A stretch of 64,000 bases of DNA from Pseudomonas koreensis (GCF_024169245.1 NZ_JALJWP010000001.1:124001-188000); one strand, 5' to 3'. Positions 43,357-54,380 are shown, counted from the first letter of the stretch. Numbers and translations: made by a program. Notes: a model not told the origin generated them from the letters alone.

Positions 43357-44517
43357 ATGTCCATTCAGAAAAATAAAATCCTGCTCGCCACTCTCGTGAT
43401 TCTGCTGGCCGCCGTCGGCCTGTGGTTTGCGCTCAGACCCGCCCCTGCAAAACTGGCCAGCCCGACCGCCATCCCGGTGCGGGTGGTGACGGTGAACGCC
43501 AAAGACGTCCCGCGCTACACCAGCGGGATCGGCTCGGTGCTTTCACTCCACAGTGTGGTGGTGCGTCCGCAGATCGATGGCATCCTGACGAAAATCCTCG
43601 TTAAGGAAGGCCAACTGGTCAAAGCAGGCGACCTGCTCGCTACCGTCGACGACCGCTCGATCCGCGCCAGCCTTGACCAGGCCCGGGCGCAGTTGGGCGA
43701 GAGCCAGGCGCAGCTGCAGGTCGCGCAGGTCAATCTCAAGCGTTACAAACTGCTCAGCGTCGACGACGGCGTGTCGAAGCAGACCTTCGACCAGCAGCAA
43801 GCGCTGGTCAACCAGCTCAAAGCCACGGCGCAAGGCAATCAGGCCTCGATCGATGCGGCGCAGGTGCAACTGTCCTACACGCAGATTCGCTCACCGGTCA
43901 CCGGGCGGGTCGGTATTCGTACGGTCGATGAAGGCAACTTCCTGCGCATGACCGACACTCAAGGCCTGTTCACCGTTACCCAGATCGACCCGATCGCCGT
44001 CGAGTTCTCCCTGCCACAGCAGATGCTGCCGACCCTGCAGAGCCTGATCAGCGATCCGCAACGCGCCCCGGTCAAGGCTTACATCGGCGCCGATACCGAT
44101 GGCGAAACCGGCAATCTGCTCGGCGAAGGTCATCTGACCCTGATCGACAACCAGATCAACGCCAACACCGGCACCATCCGCGCCAAGGCCGAGTTCGCCA
44201 ATGCCAGCCAGAAGCTCTGGCCGGGTTTGCTGGTGACGGTAAAAATTCAGACGGCTGTGGATAAAGATGCGCTGGTCGTTCCGCCCACCGTCGTACAACG
44301 TGGCCTCGAACAACACTTCGTTTACCGCGTACAGAACGACAAGGTCGAGGCGGTGCCGGTGCAGATGGTTTATCAGGGCAGCGGCCAGGACATCATCAAA
44401 GGCGTCAACGCCGGTGACGTGCTGGTGACCGATGGCCAGTCGCGGCTCAAACCGGGATCGAGCGTGCAAGTCATGAGTGAGCCACCGCAAGTGGTGCAGG
44501 CGGAGCCTAAGCCATGA
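43357..44517 (+). CDS. RND efflux periplasmic adaptor (MFP) subunit
   Basis: A 386-residue membrane-fusion protein. It has an N-terminal membrane/signal segment (about 8-26), a lipoyl half-motif VVVRPQIDGILTKILVKEGQLVKAGDLLATVD, a helical hairpin (about 105-165), and a beta-barrel with SPVTGRVGIRTVDEGNFLR. It resembles MdtA-type adaptors that bridge the RND pump and an outer-membrane channel. Its stop overlaps the pump gene by four bases. It is first in an operon with the pump and a two-component system. Confidence 0.92.
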   Translation: MSIQKNKILLATLVILLAAVGLWFALRPAPAKLASPTAIPVRVVTVNAKDVPRYTSGIGSVLSLHSVVVRPQIDGILTKILVKEGQLVKAGDLLATVDDRSIRASLDQARAQLGESQAQLQVAQVNLKRYKLLSVDDGVSKQTFDQQQALVNQLKATAQGNQASIDAAQVQLSYTQIRSPVTGRVGIRTVDEGNFLRMTDTQGLFTVTQIDPIAVEFSLPQQMLPTLQSLISDPQRAPVKAYIGADTDGETGNLLGEGHLTLIDNQINANTGTIRAKAEFANASQKLWPGLLVTVKIQTAVDKDALVVPPTVVQRGLEQHFVYRVQNDKVEAVPVQMVYQGSGQDIIKGVNAGDVLVTDGQSRLKPGSSVQVMSEPPQVVQAEPKP

Positions 44518-47500
44518 GCTCGCACAAGGGCATTTCGACCTGGTGCATCGACCACCCCGTGGCGACGATCCTGTTGACGATCGCGCTGGTGCTGGTCGGG
44601 GCGATTGCCTTCCCGCGCTTGCCAATCGCCCCACTGCCGGAAGCGGAATTTCCTACGATTCAAGTGTCGGCGCAGTTACCCGGCGCCAGCCCGGACACCA
44701 TGGCGTCCTCGGTGGCGACGCCGCTGGAGGTGCAATTCAGTGCCATCCCCGGCATGACCCAGATGACCTCGAGCAGTGCGCTGGGCTCAACCCTGCTGAC
44801 CCTGCAATTCACCCTCGACAAAAGCATCGACACCGCCGCGCAGGAAGTCCAGGCGGCGATCAACACCGCCGCCGGCAAGCTGCCCAAGGATATGCCGACG
44901 CTGCCGACGTGGAAGAAGGTCAACCCGGCCGACAGCCCGGTGCTGATCCTCAGTGTCAGCTCCACACAGATGCCCGGCACCGAACTCAGCGACCTGGTGG
45001 AAACCCTGCTCGCCCGGCAGATCAGTCAGATCGACGGCGTCGGCCAGATCAACATCACCGGTCAGCAACGTCCGGCGATTCGCGTGCAGGCTTCGGCGGA
45101 CAAACTCGCGGCCATTGGCCTGACCCTCGCCGACCTCCGACTGGCGATCCAGCAGACCAGCCTTAACCTGGCCAAAGGCGCGCTGTACGGCGAATCGAGT
45201 ATCTCGACGCTGTCGACCAACGACCAGTTGTTCCACCCCGAGGACTACAGCCAGCTCATCGTTTCCTACAAGGATGGCGCCCCGGTTCACCTGCGCGATG
45301 TCGCCAAAGTCGTCAACGGTGCGGAAGATGCCTACGTGCAGGCCTGGGCGGGTGATCGTCCGGGGGTGAATCTGGTGATCTCGCGTCAGCCCGGCGCCAA
45401 CATTGTCGAGACCGTTGACCGCATTCAAGCCGCCCTGCCCGGTCTCGAAGCCATGCTGCCGGCCTCGGTGCAGGTGAAAACCCTGATCGACCGCACCCAG
45501 ACCATCCGCGCCTCGCTGCATGAAGTCGAGATCACCTTGCTGATCGCGATCCTGCTGGTGGTCGCAGTCATGGCGCTGTTCCTGCGGCAATTGTCGGCGA
45601 CGCTGATTGTATCGGCGGTGCTCGGTGTCTCGCTGATCGCCAGTTTCGCCCTGATGTACGTGCTCGGCTTCAGTTTGAACAACCTGACGCTGGTGGCGAT
45701 CGTCGTTGCGGTCGGCTTCGTGGTCGACGATGCGATTGTCGTGGTGGAGAACATTCACCGCCATCTCGAGGCCGGCGATGACATGCGCGAGGCGGCGATC
45801 AAGGGGGCCGGCGAGATTGGCTTCACCGTCGTTTCGATCAGTTTCTCGCTGGTGGCGGCATTTATTCCGCTGCTGTTCATGGGCGGTGTAGTCGGGCGAC
45901 TGTTCAAGGAATTCGCCCTGACCGCGACCTCCACGATCATGATTTCCGTTGTGGTGTCGCTGACGCTGGCGCCAACCCTCGCTGCGCTGTTCATGCGCAA
46001 ACCGGTGCATCACGCGAACGCCAAACCCGGCTTTAGTGAACGGCTGCTCGGCTGGTACGAAAAGGGCCTGCGCCGCGCCCTCGACCACCAAAAGCTGATG
46101 ATTGGTGTGTTCGGTCTCTCGCTGGCATTGGCGGTTGCCGGCTACATTTTCATTCCCAAGGGCTTCTTCCCGGTGCAGGACACCGGTTTTGTCCTCGGCA
46201 CCACAGAAGCCGCTGCGGACATTTCCTACGGCGACATGGTGAAAAAACACTTGGCGATGGCGGAAATCGTCGCGGCGGATCCGGCGGTGCAGGCGTTTTC
46301 CCATTCGGTGGGTGTTTCCGGCAGCAACCAGACCATCGCCAACGGGCGCTTCTGGATCGCCTTGAAAAAACGTGGCGATCGCGATGTCAGCGCCAGCCAG
46401 TTCATCGACCGCATCCGCCCGCAACTGATGAAAGTCCCCGGCATCGTCCTGTATTTGCGCGCAGGGCAGGACATCAACCTCAGCTCCGGCCCGAGCCGTG
46501 CGCAGTACCAGTACGTGCTCAAAAGCAATGACGGCGCGACCCTCGCCACCTGGACCCAGCGCCTGACTGAGAAACTGCGCAGCAACCCGGCGTTCCGCGA
46601 CATTTCCAATGATCTGCAACTGGGCGGCAGCATCACTCACATCAGCATCGACCGCAGCGCAGCGGCGCGGTTTGGCCTGACTGCCAGCGATGTCGACGAG
46701 GCGCTGTACGATGCGTTCGGCCAACGGCAGATCAATGAATTCCAGACTCAGGTCAACCAGTACAACGTGATTCTGGAACTGGACACCCGGCAACGCGGCA
46801 AGGCCGAAAGCCTCAACTATTTCTACCTGCGCTCGCCGCTCAGTGGGGAAATGGTGCCGCTCTCGGCGCTGGCCCGGTTTGACGCGCCGACCATCGGCCC
46901 GCTGTCGATTGCCCACGACGGCATGTTCCCCGCCGCTAACCTGTCGTTCAACCTCGCCCCGGGCGTGGCGCTGGGCGATGCGGTGATTCTGCTCAATCAG
47001 GCCAAGGCCGAGATCGGCATGCCTACCGCGATGAGCGGCAATTTCCAGGGCGCGGCACAGGCGTTCCAGAGTTCGCTGGCCAGCCAGCCGTGGCTGATTC
47101 TGGCGGCGCTGGTGGCGGTGTACATCATTCTCGGCGTGCTTTATGAAAGCTTCGTCCATCCGCTGACGATCATCTCGACCTTGCCGGCGGCAGGCCTCGG
47201 CGCGGTGATCATGCTGTGGATCTGTGGTCAGGACTTTTCGATCATGGCGTTGATCGGGCTCGTGCTGCTGATCGGTATCGTCAAGAAGAACGGCATCCTG
47301 ATGATCGACTTCGCCCTCGAGGCGCAGCGCCAGCGCGGTCTGGCACCGCAGGAAGCGATTTTCGAAGCGTGCATCACGCGGTTCCGGCCGATCATCATGA
47401 CCACCCTCGCCGCCCTGCTCGGCGCATTGCCGCTGATGCTCGGCTACGGCACCGGCGCCGAACTGCGCCAGCCATTGGGCATTGCCGTGGTCGGCGGTTT

Positions 47501-47627
47501 GCTGGTCAGCCAGATGCTGACGCTGTTCACCACGCCGGTCATATACTTATGGCTCGAGCGGCTGTTTCACCGGCACTCACACCCACCAGCCCCAACGCCC
47601 GCAACGGCACTGGCGACCACAGACTGA
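44514..47627 (+). CDS. RND efflux transporter permease
   Basis: A 1037-residue RND pump with twelve membrane helices and two large periplasmic loops. The proton-relay aspartates lie in FVVDDAIVVVENI (near residue 405). The C-terminal half has GIVKKNGILMIDFALEAQR. It is of the multidrug HAE1/MdtC-like type rather than heavy-metal. No outer-membrane factor gene follows, so it must borrow a TolC/OprM-like channel. The downstream response regulator and kinase probably control it. Confidence 0.93.
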   Translation: MSSHKGISTWCIDHPVATILLTIALVLVGAIAFPRLPIAPLPEAEFPTIQVSAQLPGASPDTMASSVATPLEVQFSAIPGMTQMTSSSALGSTLLTLQFTLDKSIDTAAQEVQAAINTAAGKLPKDMPTLPTWKKVNPADSPVLILSVSSTQMPGTELSDLVETLLARQISQIDGVGQINITGQQRPAIRVQASADKLAAIGLTLADLRLAIQQTSLNLAKGALYGESSISTLSTNDQLFHPEDYSQLIVSYKDGAPVHLRDVAKVVNGAEDAYVQAWAGDRPGVNLVISRQPGANIVETVDRIQAALPGLEAMLPASVQVKTLIDRTQTIRASLHEVEITLLIAILLVVAVMALFLRQLSATLIVSAVLGVSLIASFALMYVLGFSLNNLTLVAIVVAVGFVVDDAIVVVENIHRHLEAGDDMREAAIKGAGEIGFTVVSISFSLVAAFIPLLFMGGVVGRLFKEFALTATSTIMISVVVSLTLAPTLAALFMRKPVHHANAKPGFSERLLGWYEKGLRRALDHQKLMIGVFGLSLALAVAGYIFIPKGFFPVQDTGFVLGTTEAAADISYGDMVKKHLAMAEIVAADPAVQAFSHSVGVSGSNQTIANGRFWIALKKRGDRDVSASQFIDRIRPQLMKVPGIVLYLRAGQDINLSSGPSRAQYQYVLKSNDGATLATWTQRLTEKLRSNPAFRDISNDLQLGGSITHISIDRSAAARFGLTASDVDEALYDAFGQRQINEFQTQVNQYNVILELDTRQRGKAESLNYFYLRSPLSGEMVPLSALARFDAPTIGPLSIAHDGMFPAANLSFNLAPGVALGDAVILLNQAKAEIGMPTAMSGNFQGAAQAFQSSLASQPWLILAALVAVYIILGVLYESFVHPLTIISTLPAAGLGAVIMLWICGQDFSIMALIGLVLLIGIVKKNGILMIDFALEAQRQRGLAPQEAIFEACITRFRPIIMTTLAALLGALPLMLGYGTGAELRQPLGIAVVGGLLVSQMLTLFTTPVIYLWLERLFHRHSHPPAPTPATALATTD

Positions 47628-47634
47628 GGCGGTC

Positions 47635-48312
47635 ATGCGCGTTCTGATTATCGAAGACGAAGAAAAAACCGCGGACTATCTGCACCGTGGCCTGACCGAA
47701 CAGGGCTACACCGTGGACCTTGCCCGCGATGGCGTTGAAGGTCTGCATCTGGCGCTGGAATGCGACTACGCAGTGATCGTCCTTGACGTCATGTTGCCGG
47801 GACTCGATGGCTTCGGCGTGCTGCGCGCGTTGCGTGCGCGCAAACAGACCCCGGTGATCATGCTCACCGCCCGCGAGCGCGTCGAAGACCGCATCAAGGG
47901 CCTGCGCGACGGTGCCGACGATTACCTCGGCAAGCCGTTTTCCTTCCTCGAACTGGTCGCCCGCCTGCAAGCGTTGACCCGGCGCAGCGGCGGCCATGAG
48001 CCGGTGCAAGTGACCATCGCCGACCTGTGGATCGATTTGATCAGCCGCAAGGCCACCCGCGCCGGCACGCGCCTGGATCTGACCGCGAAAGAGTTTTCCC
48101 TGCTCAGCGTGCTCGCCCGTCGCCAGGGCGAAATCCTCTCGAAAACCGCGATCGCCGAGATGGTCTGGGACATCAATTTCGACAGTGACGCCAACGTCGT
48201 CGAAGTCGCGATCAAACGCCTGCGCGCCAAGCTCGACGGGCCGTTCGACGAGAAACTGCTGCACACCATTCGCGGCATGGGTTATGTGCTGGAGAGCCGT
48301 GGTGTCCAGTAA
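47635..48312 (+). CDS. OmpR-family response regulator
   Basis: The 225-residue protein has a receiver domain (MRVLIIEDEEKTADYLHRGL, phosphorylation Asp51 in VLDVMLPGLDG, Lys in GKPF) and an OmpR/PhoB winged-helix domain (LTAKEFSLLSVLARRQGEILSKTAI, then IKRLRAKLD). It is closest to the CusR/CopR/IrlR heavy-metal type. It starts seven bases after the pump stop and overlaps the kinase gene by eleven bases. It probably regulates this efflux operon. Confidence 0.92.
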   Translation: MRVLIIEDEEKTADYLHRGLTEQGYTVDLARDGVEGLHLALECDYAVIVLDVMLPGLDGFGVLRALRARKQTPVIMLTARERVEDRIKGLRDGADDYLGKPFSFLELVARLQALTRRSGGHEPVQVTIADLWIDLISRKATRAGTRLDLTAKEFSLLSVLARRQGEILSKTAIAEMVWDINFDSDANVVEVAIKRLRAKLDGPFDEKLLHTIRGMGYVLESRGVQ

Positions 48313-49666
48313 CTCGATTGCCTTGCGCTTGAGCGGCATGTTCACGCTCGTGGCGCTAGTGGTGTTTCTGTTGATCGGCGGTGCGCTGTATCAGCAGGTG
48401 GATAAAGGCCTCGGCTTGCTGCCGGAAGCTGAACTGGATGCGCGTTACAGCGTGCTCGAATCGGCGCTCAATCGCTTCGGCACACCCGAGCATTGGGTGA
48501 AGATCAACGCCAAGCTGAAGCTGCTCGGCGAAGAAGACAAGCGCATCCGGTTCTGGGTGGTCAGTGGTGAACCGGGTTACGAATATGGCCAACCGGATGC
48601 CGCGATTCGGGCCTTCGCTCAAGGTCCGTTGGGCATGCATGACCTGCATTTGGCCGACCATCGTTATCCGCTGAAGGTGCTGTTGACCGAGTTGCCGGCC
48701 AAGGACCAGCGCCCACCGCTGCGCTTCATGATCGGCATTGATACCGAGACCTTCCATGAGACGCAGCACAATCTGCTGATTGCGTTGATCGGTCTGGCGA
48801 TTGCCGGTGTGCTGATGGCTTCGGCGCTGGGCTATTGGGTGGCGCGGATTGGTTTGAAGCCACTGATCAAACTGTCCCACGAAGCTCAACGACTGGCGCC
48901 ACCGCTAAGAGCTGGACGCTTGCGCTTATCGCCGCTGCCGCCGGAGCTGGAACAGTTTGTCGACTCGTTCAACTCGACGCTGGAGCGGGTAGAACTGGCC
49001 TATTCGCGGCTGGAATCATTCAACGCCGACGTCGCCCATGAGTTGCGCTCGCCGCTGACCAACCTGATCGGCCAGACCCAGGTCGCACTGACCCGTGGCC
49101 GCTCGGCCGAACATTACTTCGAAGTGCTGCAATCCAATCTGGAAGAGCTGGAACGGCTGCGTTCGATCATCAACGACATGCTGTTTCTGGCCAGCGCCGA
49201 TCAGGGCAACAAGGCGACCAAACTGACCTCGACCTCATTGGCCGATGAGGTGGCGACGACGCTGGACTATCTGGATTTCATTCTTGAAGACGCCCAGGTT
49301 GAAGTGCAGGTCAGCGGCGATGCGCAGGTACAGATCGAGGTCGCGCACCTGCGCCGGGCGCTGATCAACTTGTTGAGCAACGCGGTGCAGCACACCGAAC
49401 CGGGACAGGTGATCGAAGTGCATATCGAGGTTCAAGAGCATCAGGTGAGCATTGGCGTGGCCAATCCCGGGACGCCGATCGCCAGTGAGCATCTCCCAAG
49501 GTTGTTCGAACGGTTTTATCGGGTCGATGCTTCGCGCAGCAACAGCGGCAATAACCACGGGTTGGGGCTGGCGATCGTCAAGGCGATCGCGCTGATGCAT
49601 GGCGGGGATGTGTTTGTGCGCAGTGACCGGGGCATGAACACCTTCGGCATTCACCTTCCGGTCTGA
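48302..49666 (+). CDS. Heavy-metal-type sensor histidine kinase
   Basis: A 454-residue kinase with two membrane helices (about 8-28 and 160-180), a periplasmic sensor domain between them, then HAMP, HisKA with the phospho-accepting His in FNADVAHELRSPLTNL (about 245), and an HATPase_c domain (NLLSNAVQHT, NNHGLGLAIVKAIALMHGG). The GTG start at 48302 overlaps the regulator gene by eleven bases and fits the CusS/CopS family length. The partner is the regulator just upstream. The ligand is unknown. Confidence 0.9.
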   Translation: MSSNSIALRLSGMFTLVALVVFLLIGGALYQQVDKGLGLLPEAELDARYSVLESALNRFGTPEHWVKINAKLKLLGEEDKRIRFWVVSGEPGYEYGQPDAAIRAFAQGPLGMHDLHLADHRYPLKVLLTELPAKDQRPPLRFMIGIDTETFHETQHNLLIALIGLAIAGVLMASALGYWVARIGLKPLIKLSHEAQRLAPPLRAGRLRLSPLPPELEQFVDSFNSTLERVELAYSRLESFNADVAHELRSPLTNLIGQTQVALTRGRSAEHYFEVLQSNLEELERLRSIINDMLFLASADQGNKATKLTSTSLADEVATTLDYLDFILEDAQVEVQVSGDAQVQIEVAHLRRALINLLSNAVQHTEPGQVIEVHIEVQEHQVSIGVANPGTPIASEHLPRLFERFYRVDASRSNSGNNHGLGLAIVKAIALMHGGDVFVRSDRGMNTFGIHLPV

Positions 49667-49674
49667 AAAGATTA

Positions 49675-49749
49675 AAAGATCGCGGCCTTCGGCAGCTCCT
49701 ACAGGTGTACGCCAAGCCCTTGTAGGAGCTGCCGAAGGCTGCGATCTTT
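49675..49749. repeat. Second-family intergenic palindrome
   Basis: AAAGATCGCGGCCTTCGGCA and its near-complement form a long inverted repeat with arms sharing GCAGCTCCTACA. The same element is found at 53290-53361. It differs from the GGGAGCGAGC REP family. Confidence 0.85.
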
Positions 49750-49856
49750 GCTTCTGCTGTAACAGTCATTTATGAAAATCACGCTGTTTCCCATCCCTCG
49801 GTGACCTTATCTTTGCCCGCACCAAACAGCACTTGCCAAGCAAGAAGGTTTTCCAG

Positions 49857-50078
49857 ATGTCCAACAGTATGGGTATTGCCAGCGCGTTCGTTTTGTCCTC
49901 ATTGATCCTGTCGCCAATGGCGATGGCTGAAGAATCGCAAACGTTCGTGGCGCAAAAAGTCGCTCGCGCGCAGGCATTCGATCAGCATCAGGCCGAAGTG
50001 ATGGCCAAGGCTCAAGACGCGACGCAATCCCCGCAGGCCGCCAATTCCCAGACTCAAGCGCTCGAGAAAGACAGCTGA
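49857..50078 (+). CDS. Small exported protein, 73 aa
   Basis: A signal peptide (about 1-24; cut near AMA-EE) is followed by a short, Gln- and Ala-rich helical mature part. AGAAGG lies ahead of the ATG at 49857. The longer frame adds eight residues without a ribosome-binding site and is not used. It is probably periplasmic; the role is unknown. Confidence 0.6.
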   Translation: MSNSMGIASAFVLSSLILSPMAMAEESQTFVAQKVARAQAFDQHQAEVMAKAQDATQSPQAANSQTQALEKDS

Positions 50079-50144
50079 GTCGCACCGCGAAAGGTTTCCC
50101 TCGACGCGGTTGTTTGGCTCTTCCCGTTCAACCGTCGTCACTCC

Positions 50145-50172
50145 AGGCCGCTGCCGTTCAGCGGCCTTTTTT
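50145..50172 (+). terminator. Rho-independent terminator
   Basis: An AGGCCGCTG/CAGCGGCCT stem with a CCGTT loop and a following T run lies 67 bases after the small exported-protein gene. Confidence 0.9.
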
Positions 50173-50272
50173 CGTTGTGGTCTGAAAGCCGTCTGGTGCG
50201 TCTGTAACAACAAGAAACATCAAGCCGCTCAAGAAACAGAGTGGCCCGCTGACCCAAGGAGCTCCACCGCAC

Positions 50273-51589
50273 GTGTTTTTCCCTGCCCGCCTTACCCCGC
50301 TGTTCATTGCAATGGCCACAACGATTGTTCCCACCGCCCACGCCGACGAGCCTGCTGAACAAGGCTTCGTCGAAGGTTCGAGCCTCAACCTGAACGCCCG
50401 CAACTACTACATGAATCGCAACCGCTTGCAGAAAGCGGACGACAACATCGAGTGGGGCCAGGGTTTTCTCGGGGTGTTCCAGTCCGGCTATACCGAGGGC
50501 ACGGTTGGCTTCGGTTTCGATGCCCACGCCATGCTCGGCCTGAAACTCGACGGCGGTGGCGGTACCGACGGTTCGAGTATCCTGCCGATCAGCGATGGCA
50601 ACGGCAAAGCGCCAGGGTCGTTCTCCACCGCGGGCGGAACGTTGAAGTTGCGTGCGTTCGATACCGAGTTGAAGGCTGGTGACCTGTTCCTCACCAACCC
50701 CGTGATTGCCGGTGGCGACACGCGCATGCTGCCGCAGACGTTTCGCGGCATCAGCCTCGCCAATCACAGTTTCGACGGCTGGCTGATCGAAGGTGGCCAG
50801 GCCAGTTTCACCAAGCCGTATAACCAGAGCGGGCACACGCGAATCGGGACGTCCTACGGCACCCTCGCCGATGGCGATGACAGCCAACACCTGAACTGGG
50901 CCGGTGTGGCCTGGAGCGGTGTCGAAGGTCTGACCAGTAGCTTTTATGCCTCTGAGCTGAAAGACATCTGGAACCAGTACTACTACGACCTCGACTACAC
51001 CTGGCAACTGAATGACCTGCTCAGCCTCAACCCGGGCCTGCACTTCTATCACACGCAGGACACCGGCGATGCACTGCTCGGCGACATCGACAACAACACC
51101 TGGAGCGCGCATCTGACCGTCGGCATCGGCAGCCACAGCGTTACCGCCGCCTACCAGCGGGTCAACGGCAACACACCGTTCGACTACATCAGCCAGGGCG
51201 ACAGCGTTTACCTGGACAACTCCCAGCAATACTCGGACTTCAACGGGCCGAACGAACGCTCGTGGAAGCTCAAGTACGCCTACGACTTCACGGGTGTCGG
51301 CCTGCCAGGGCTGACTTCGGCGCTGTCCTACTCACGCGGCACGGTCAACCTGAGCAAAGCTGATCCGCAAAGCGCAGGCTATTCCAGCTGGTACAGCGCC
51401 GATGGCCGCAACGCCAAACACTGGGAGCGCGATATCGATTTGCAGTACGTCGTTCAAAGCGGTCAGGCCAAGGACCTCGCGGTGCGCCTGCAATGGGCGA
51501 CCAACCGAGGTGGCAATGGCTACGGCGCGATTGATTCGGATACAGATGAATACCGCGTGATCATCGACTACCCGATCAACGTCTTCTAA
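50273..51589 (+). CDS. OprD-family outer-membrane porin
   Basis: A 438-residue protein with a signal peptide (cut after AHA-DE, about residue 24). The mature barrel begins [19 protein letters not shown] and ends with an aromatic residue (DYPINVF), as outer-membrane beta-barrels do. These features match the Pseudomonas OprD/OccK substrate-specific channels. The start is a GTG with AAGGAG eleven bases upstream, rather far, so initiation may be weak. The transported solute cannot be told from sequence. Confidence 0.9.
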   Translation: MFFPARLTPLFIAMATTIVPTAHADEPAEQGFVEGSSLNLNARNYYMNRNRLQKADDNIEWGQGFLGVFQSGYTEGTVGFGFDAHAMLGLKLDGGGGTDGSSILPISDGNGKAPGSFSTAGGTLKLRAFDTELKAGDLFLTNPVIAGGDTRMLPQTFRGISLANHSFDGWLIEGGQASFTKPYNQSGHTRIGTSYGTLADGDDSQHLNWAGVAWSGVEGLTSSFYASELKDIWNQYYYDLDYTWQLNDLLSLNPGLHFYHTQDTGDALLGDIDNNTWSAHLTVGIGSHSVTAAYQRVNGNTPFDYISQGDSVYLDNSQQYSDFNGPNERSWKLKYAYDFTGVGLPGLTSALSYSRGTVNLSKADPQSAGYSSWYSADGRNAKHWERDIDLQYVVQSGQAKDLAVRLQWATNRGGNGYGAIDSDTDEYRVIIDYPINVF

Positions 51590-51626
51590 GATCGGCGCGG
51601 CGTTTTTCAGATCCTGTGATCTACCC

Positions 51627-51716
51627 TGTGGGAGCGAGCCTGCTCGCGAAAGCGGGGTGTCATTCAACGCAGATGTTGACTGACAATCAGCTTTCGCGAG
51701 CAAGCTCGCTCCCACA
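51627..51716. repeat. REP palindrome pair
   Basis: TGTGGGAGCGAGCCTGCTCG and its inverted partner ending CGCTCCCACA flank a unique centre between the porin and diguanylate cyclase genes. It is the fourth pair of this family in the window. Confidence 0.9.
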
Positions 51717-51773
51717 GGTCGTCCGGCGCCACGCCTACTACGCTTATGAAACCACTCCAACCGAACCCCCATC

Positions 51774-53282
51774 ATGATCGCCAGCCGCACTCCTTCCATC
51801 ACAGGCCAGACCGGTCGCCCCGAGCGCCTGTTGATCCTCGGCAGTCTGCTGACCGTGATTGCGATGGTGTGCATCGTCACCTTCCTGTTGATCCGCGAAT
51901 ACGCCAGTGCGCAGGACGCCGCCACCCGCCGCGCGACCACCATTGCGCAACTGATCGACGCCGACGTGCTGCGCACCGTCGAGCTTTACGACCTGACGCT
52001 GCAAGGGCTGATCGCCGCCGCCCAGCGTGACGACTTGCAGTACGTCTCGCCGCAGATCCGTCATCTGGCGCTGTTCGATCGCTCGACCACCGCGCGCTTC
52101 AAAGGCGACATCCTGCTGCTCGACAAGCATGGCGAAGTGATCGCCGACTCCTCGCGCATCGAACCGAAACCGGGCAATTTCGCCGACCGCGATTACTTCC
52201 TCGCCCATGCATTCAACCGCGACATCGGCATGTTCATCAGCCGTCCGTTCAAGACCCGTTGCGATTGCGAAGAGGCCGATCAGTGGCGGATCAGTTTCAG
52301 CCGACGCATTTCCTCGCAGACCGGTGAATTCTTCGGTGTGGCGGTGGCGTCGTTGAAACTCGACTACTTCGACGATCTGTTCAAAAGCCTCGACATCGGC
52401 ACCGACAGCACGCTGAACATCATCAACAGCGACGGTGTGCTGCTCGCACAGAAGCCGTATCTGCAACGCGACTCGGTGGGCAAGAGTTTCGGTAATCGAC
52501 CCAACGTCGTGCGGATTCTCAACGACCGCGATGGCAGCGGCAGTTTCACCAGTACCTCAAGCATGGATAAACAACGCCGGCTCTACACCTACTCGCGGGT
52601 GGGCAATCTGCCGTTGACCGTGATGGTCGCGCTGTCCAGTGATGAGGTGTTCGGCACCTGGCGGCGCACGGCGATCCTGATCAGCGGCGCCACTGGCGTG
52701 TTGTGCCTTGGCCTGTTGTGGCTGACCTGGCTGCTCGCCCGGGAACTGCGTTTGCGCCATCGCGCCGAACGCGAACTGGCGCAACTTGCCGCCACCGATG
52801 ACCTGACCGGCGTGGCCAACCGACGCATGCTCGATCAGACCCTGCGCCACGAATGGTTCCGCGCCCAGCGCTCGGGCCAGCCACTGTCGGTGATGATGAT
52901 CGATGCCGATCACTTCAAGGCGTTCAACGACCGGCATGGCCATCAGGCCGGCGATCAGGTGTTGCGCGAGCTGGCCAAGGTGATCACCGCGAACGTGCGG
53001 CGCCCGGCAGATCTGGTCGCGCGTTATGGCGGCGAAGAGTTTTCGGTAATTCTCGCCGAGACCGACAGCGCAGGTGCGCAGCAGATTGCTGAGCAGATCC
53101 GTAGCGCTGTGGAAAACCTGCCATGGGCCGAGGGCGCTGAGCGGGCGATGACAGTGAGTATCGGTATAGCGACGTGGACGACGGCGAGCGAGATGACCCT
53201 GGAGCAGTTGCTGTTTGCGGCGGACAAGGCGTTGTATCAGGCCAAGGAAGGCGGGCGTAATCGGGTCGTCGTGTCAGTTTAA
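51774..53282 (+). CDS. Membrane-bound diguanylate cyclase
   Basis: The 502-residue protein has one N-terminal membrane helix (about 19-42), a periplasmic dCACHE-like sensor domain (about 45-285, with FADRDYFLAHAFNRD and FISRPFKTR), a second helix (about 302-325), and a cytoplasmic GGDEF domain. The catalytic loop is GGEEF (about 419-423), so it should make cyclic di-GMP. The likely inhibitory RxxD is not obvious. It is monocistronic, and the sensed ligand is unknown. Confidence 0.92.
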   Translation: MIASRTPSITGQTGRPERLLILGSLLTVIAMVCIVTFLLIREYASAQDAATRRATTIAQLIDADVLRTVELYDLTLQGLIAAAQRDDLQYVSPQIRHLALFDRSTTARFKGDILLLDKHGEVIADSSRIEPKPGNFADRDYFLAHAFNRDIGMFISRPFKTRCDCEEADQWRISFSRRISSQTGEFFGVAVASLKLDYFDDLFKSLDIGTDSTLNIINSDGVLLAQKPYLQRDSVGKSFGNRPNVVRILNDRDGSGSFTSTSSMDKQRRLYTYSRVGNLPLTVMVALSSDEVFGTWRRTAILISGATGVLCLGLLWLTWLLARELRLRHRAERELAQLAATDDLTGVANRRMLDQTLRHEWFRAQRSGQPLSVMMIDADHFKAFNDRHGHQAGDQVLRELAKVITANVRRPADLVARYGGEEFSVILAETDSAGAQQIAEQIRSAVENLPWAEGAERAMTVSIGIATWTTASEMTLEQLLFAADKALYQAKEGGRNRVVVSV

Positions 53283-53289
53283 AGCCAAA

Positions 53290-53361
53290 AGATCGCAGCC
53301 TTCGGCAGCTCCTACATTTGGAATGCGGTACTCCTGTAGGAGCTGCCGAAGGCTGCGATCT
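53290..53361. repeat. Second-family intergenic palindrome
   Basis: Inverted AGATCGCAGCCTTCGGCAGC arms, the same family as 49675-49749, lie between the diguanylate cyclase and lpxC genes. Confidence 0.85.
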
Positions 53362-53380
53362 CTTGATCTTATAAAAGGCA

Positions 53381-53408
53381 TAAAAAAAGGCCATCCGGAG
53401 ATGGCCTT
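53381..53408 (-). terminator. Terminator of lpxC and the dcw cluster
   Basis: An AAGGCCATC/GATGGCCTT stem with a CGGA loop is followed on the minus strand by seven T residues. It lies 25 bases after the lpxC stop. Confidence 0.9.
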
Positions 53409-53432
53409 CAAAAAACTAGAGAGGTTTTTTAC

Positions 53433-54380
<948 letters not shown>

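Noticed and set aside
44787..47159. A 790-codon minus-strand frame opposite the RND pump gene.
   Set aside because: It is the complement of a high-GC gene, with Arg/His/Gln-rich low-complexity translation and no domain. The pump on the plus strand has a full set of RND motifs.
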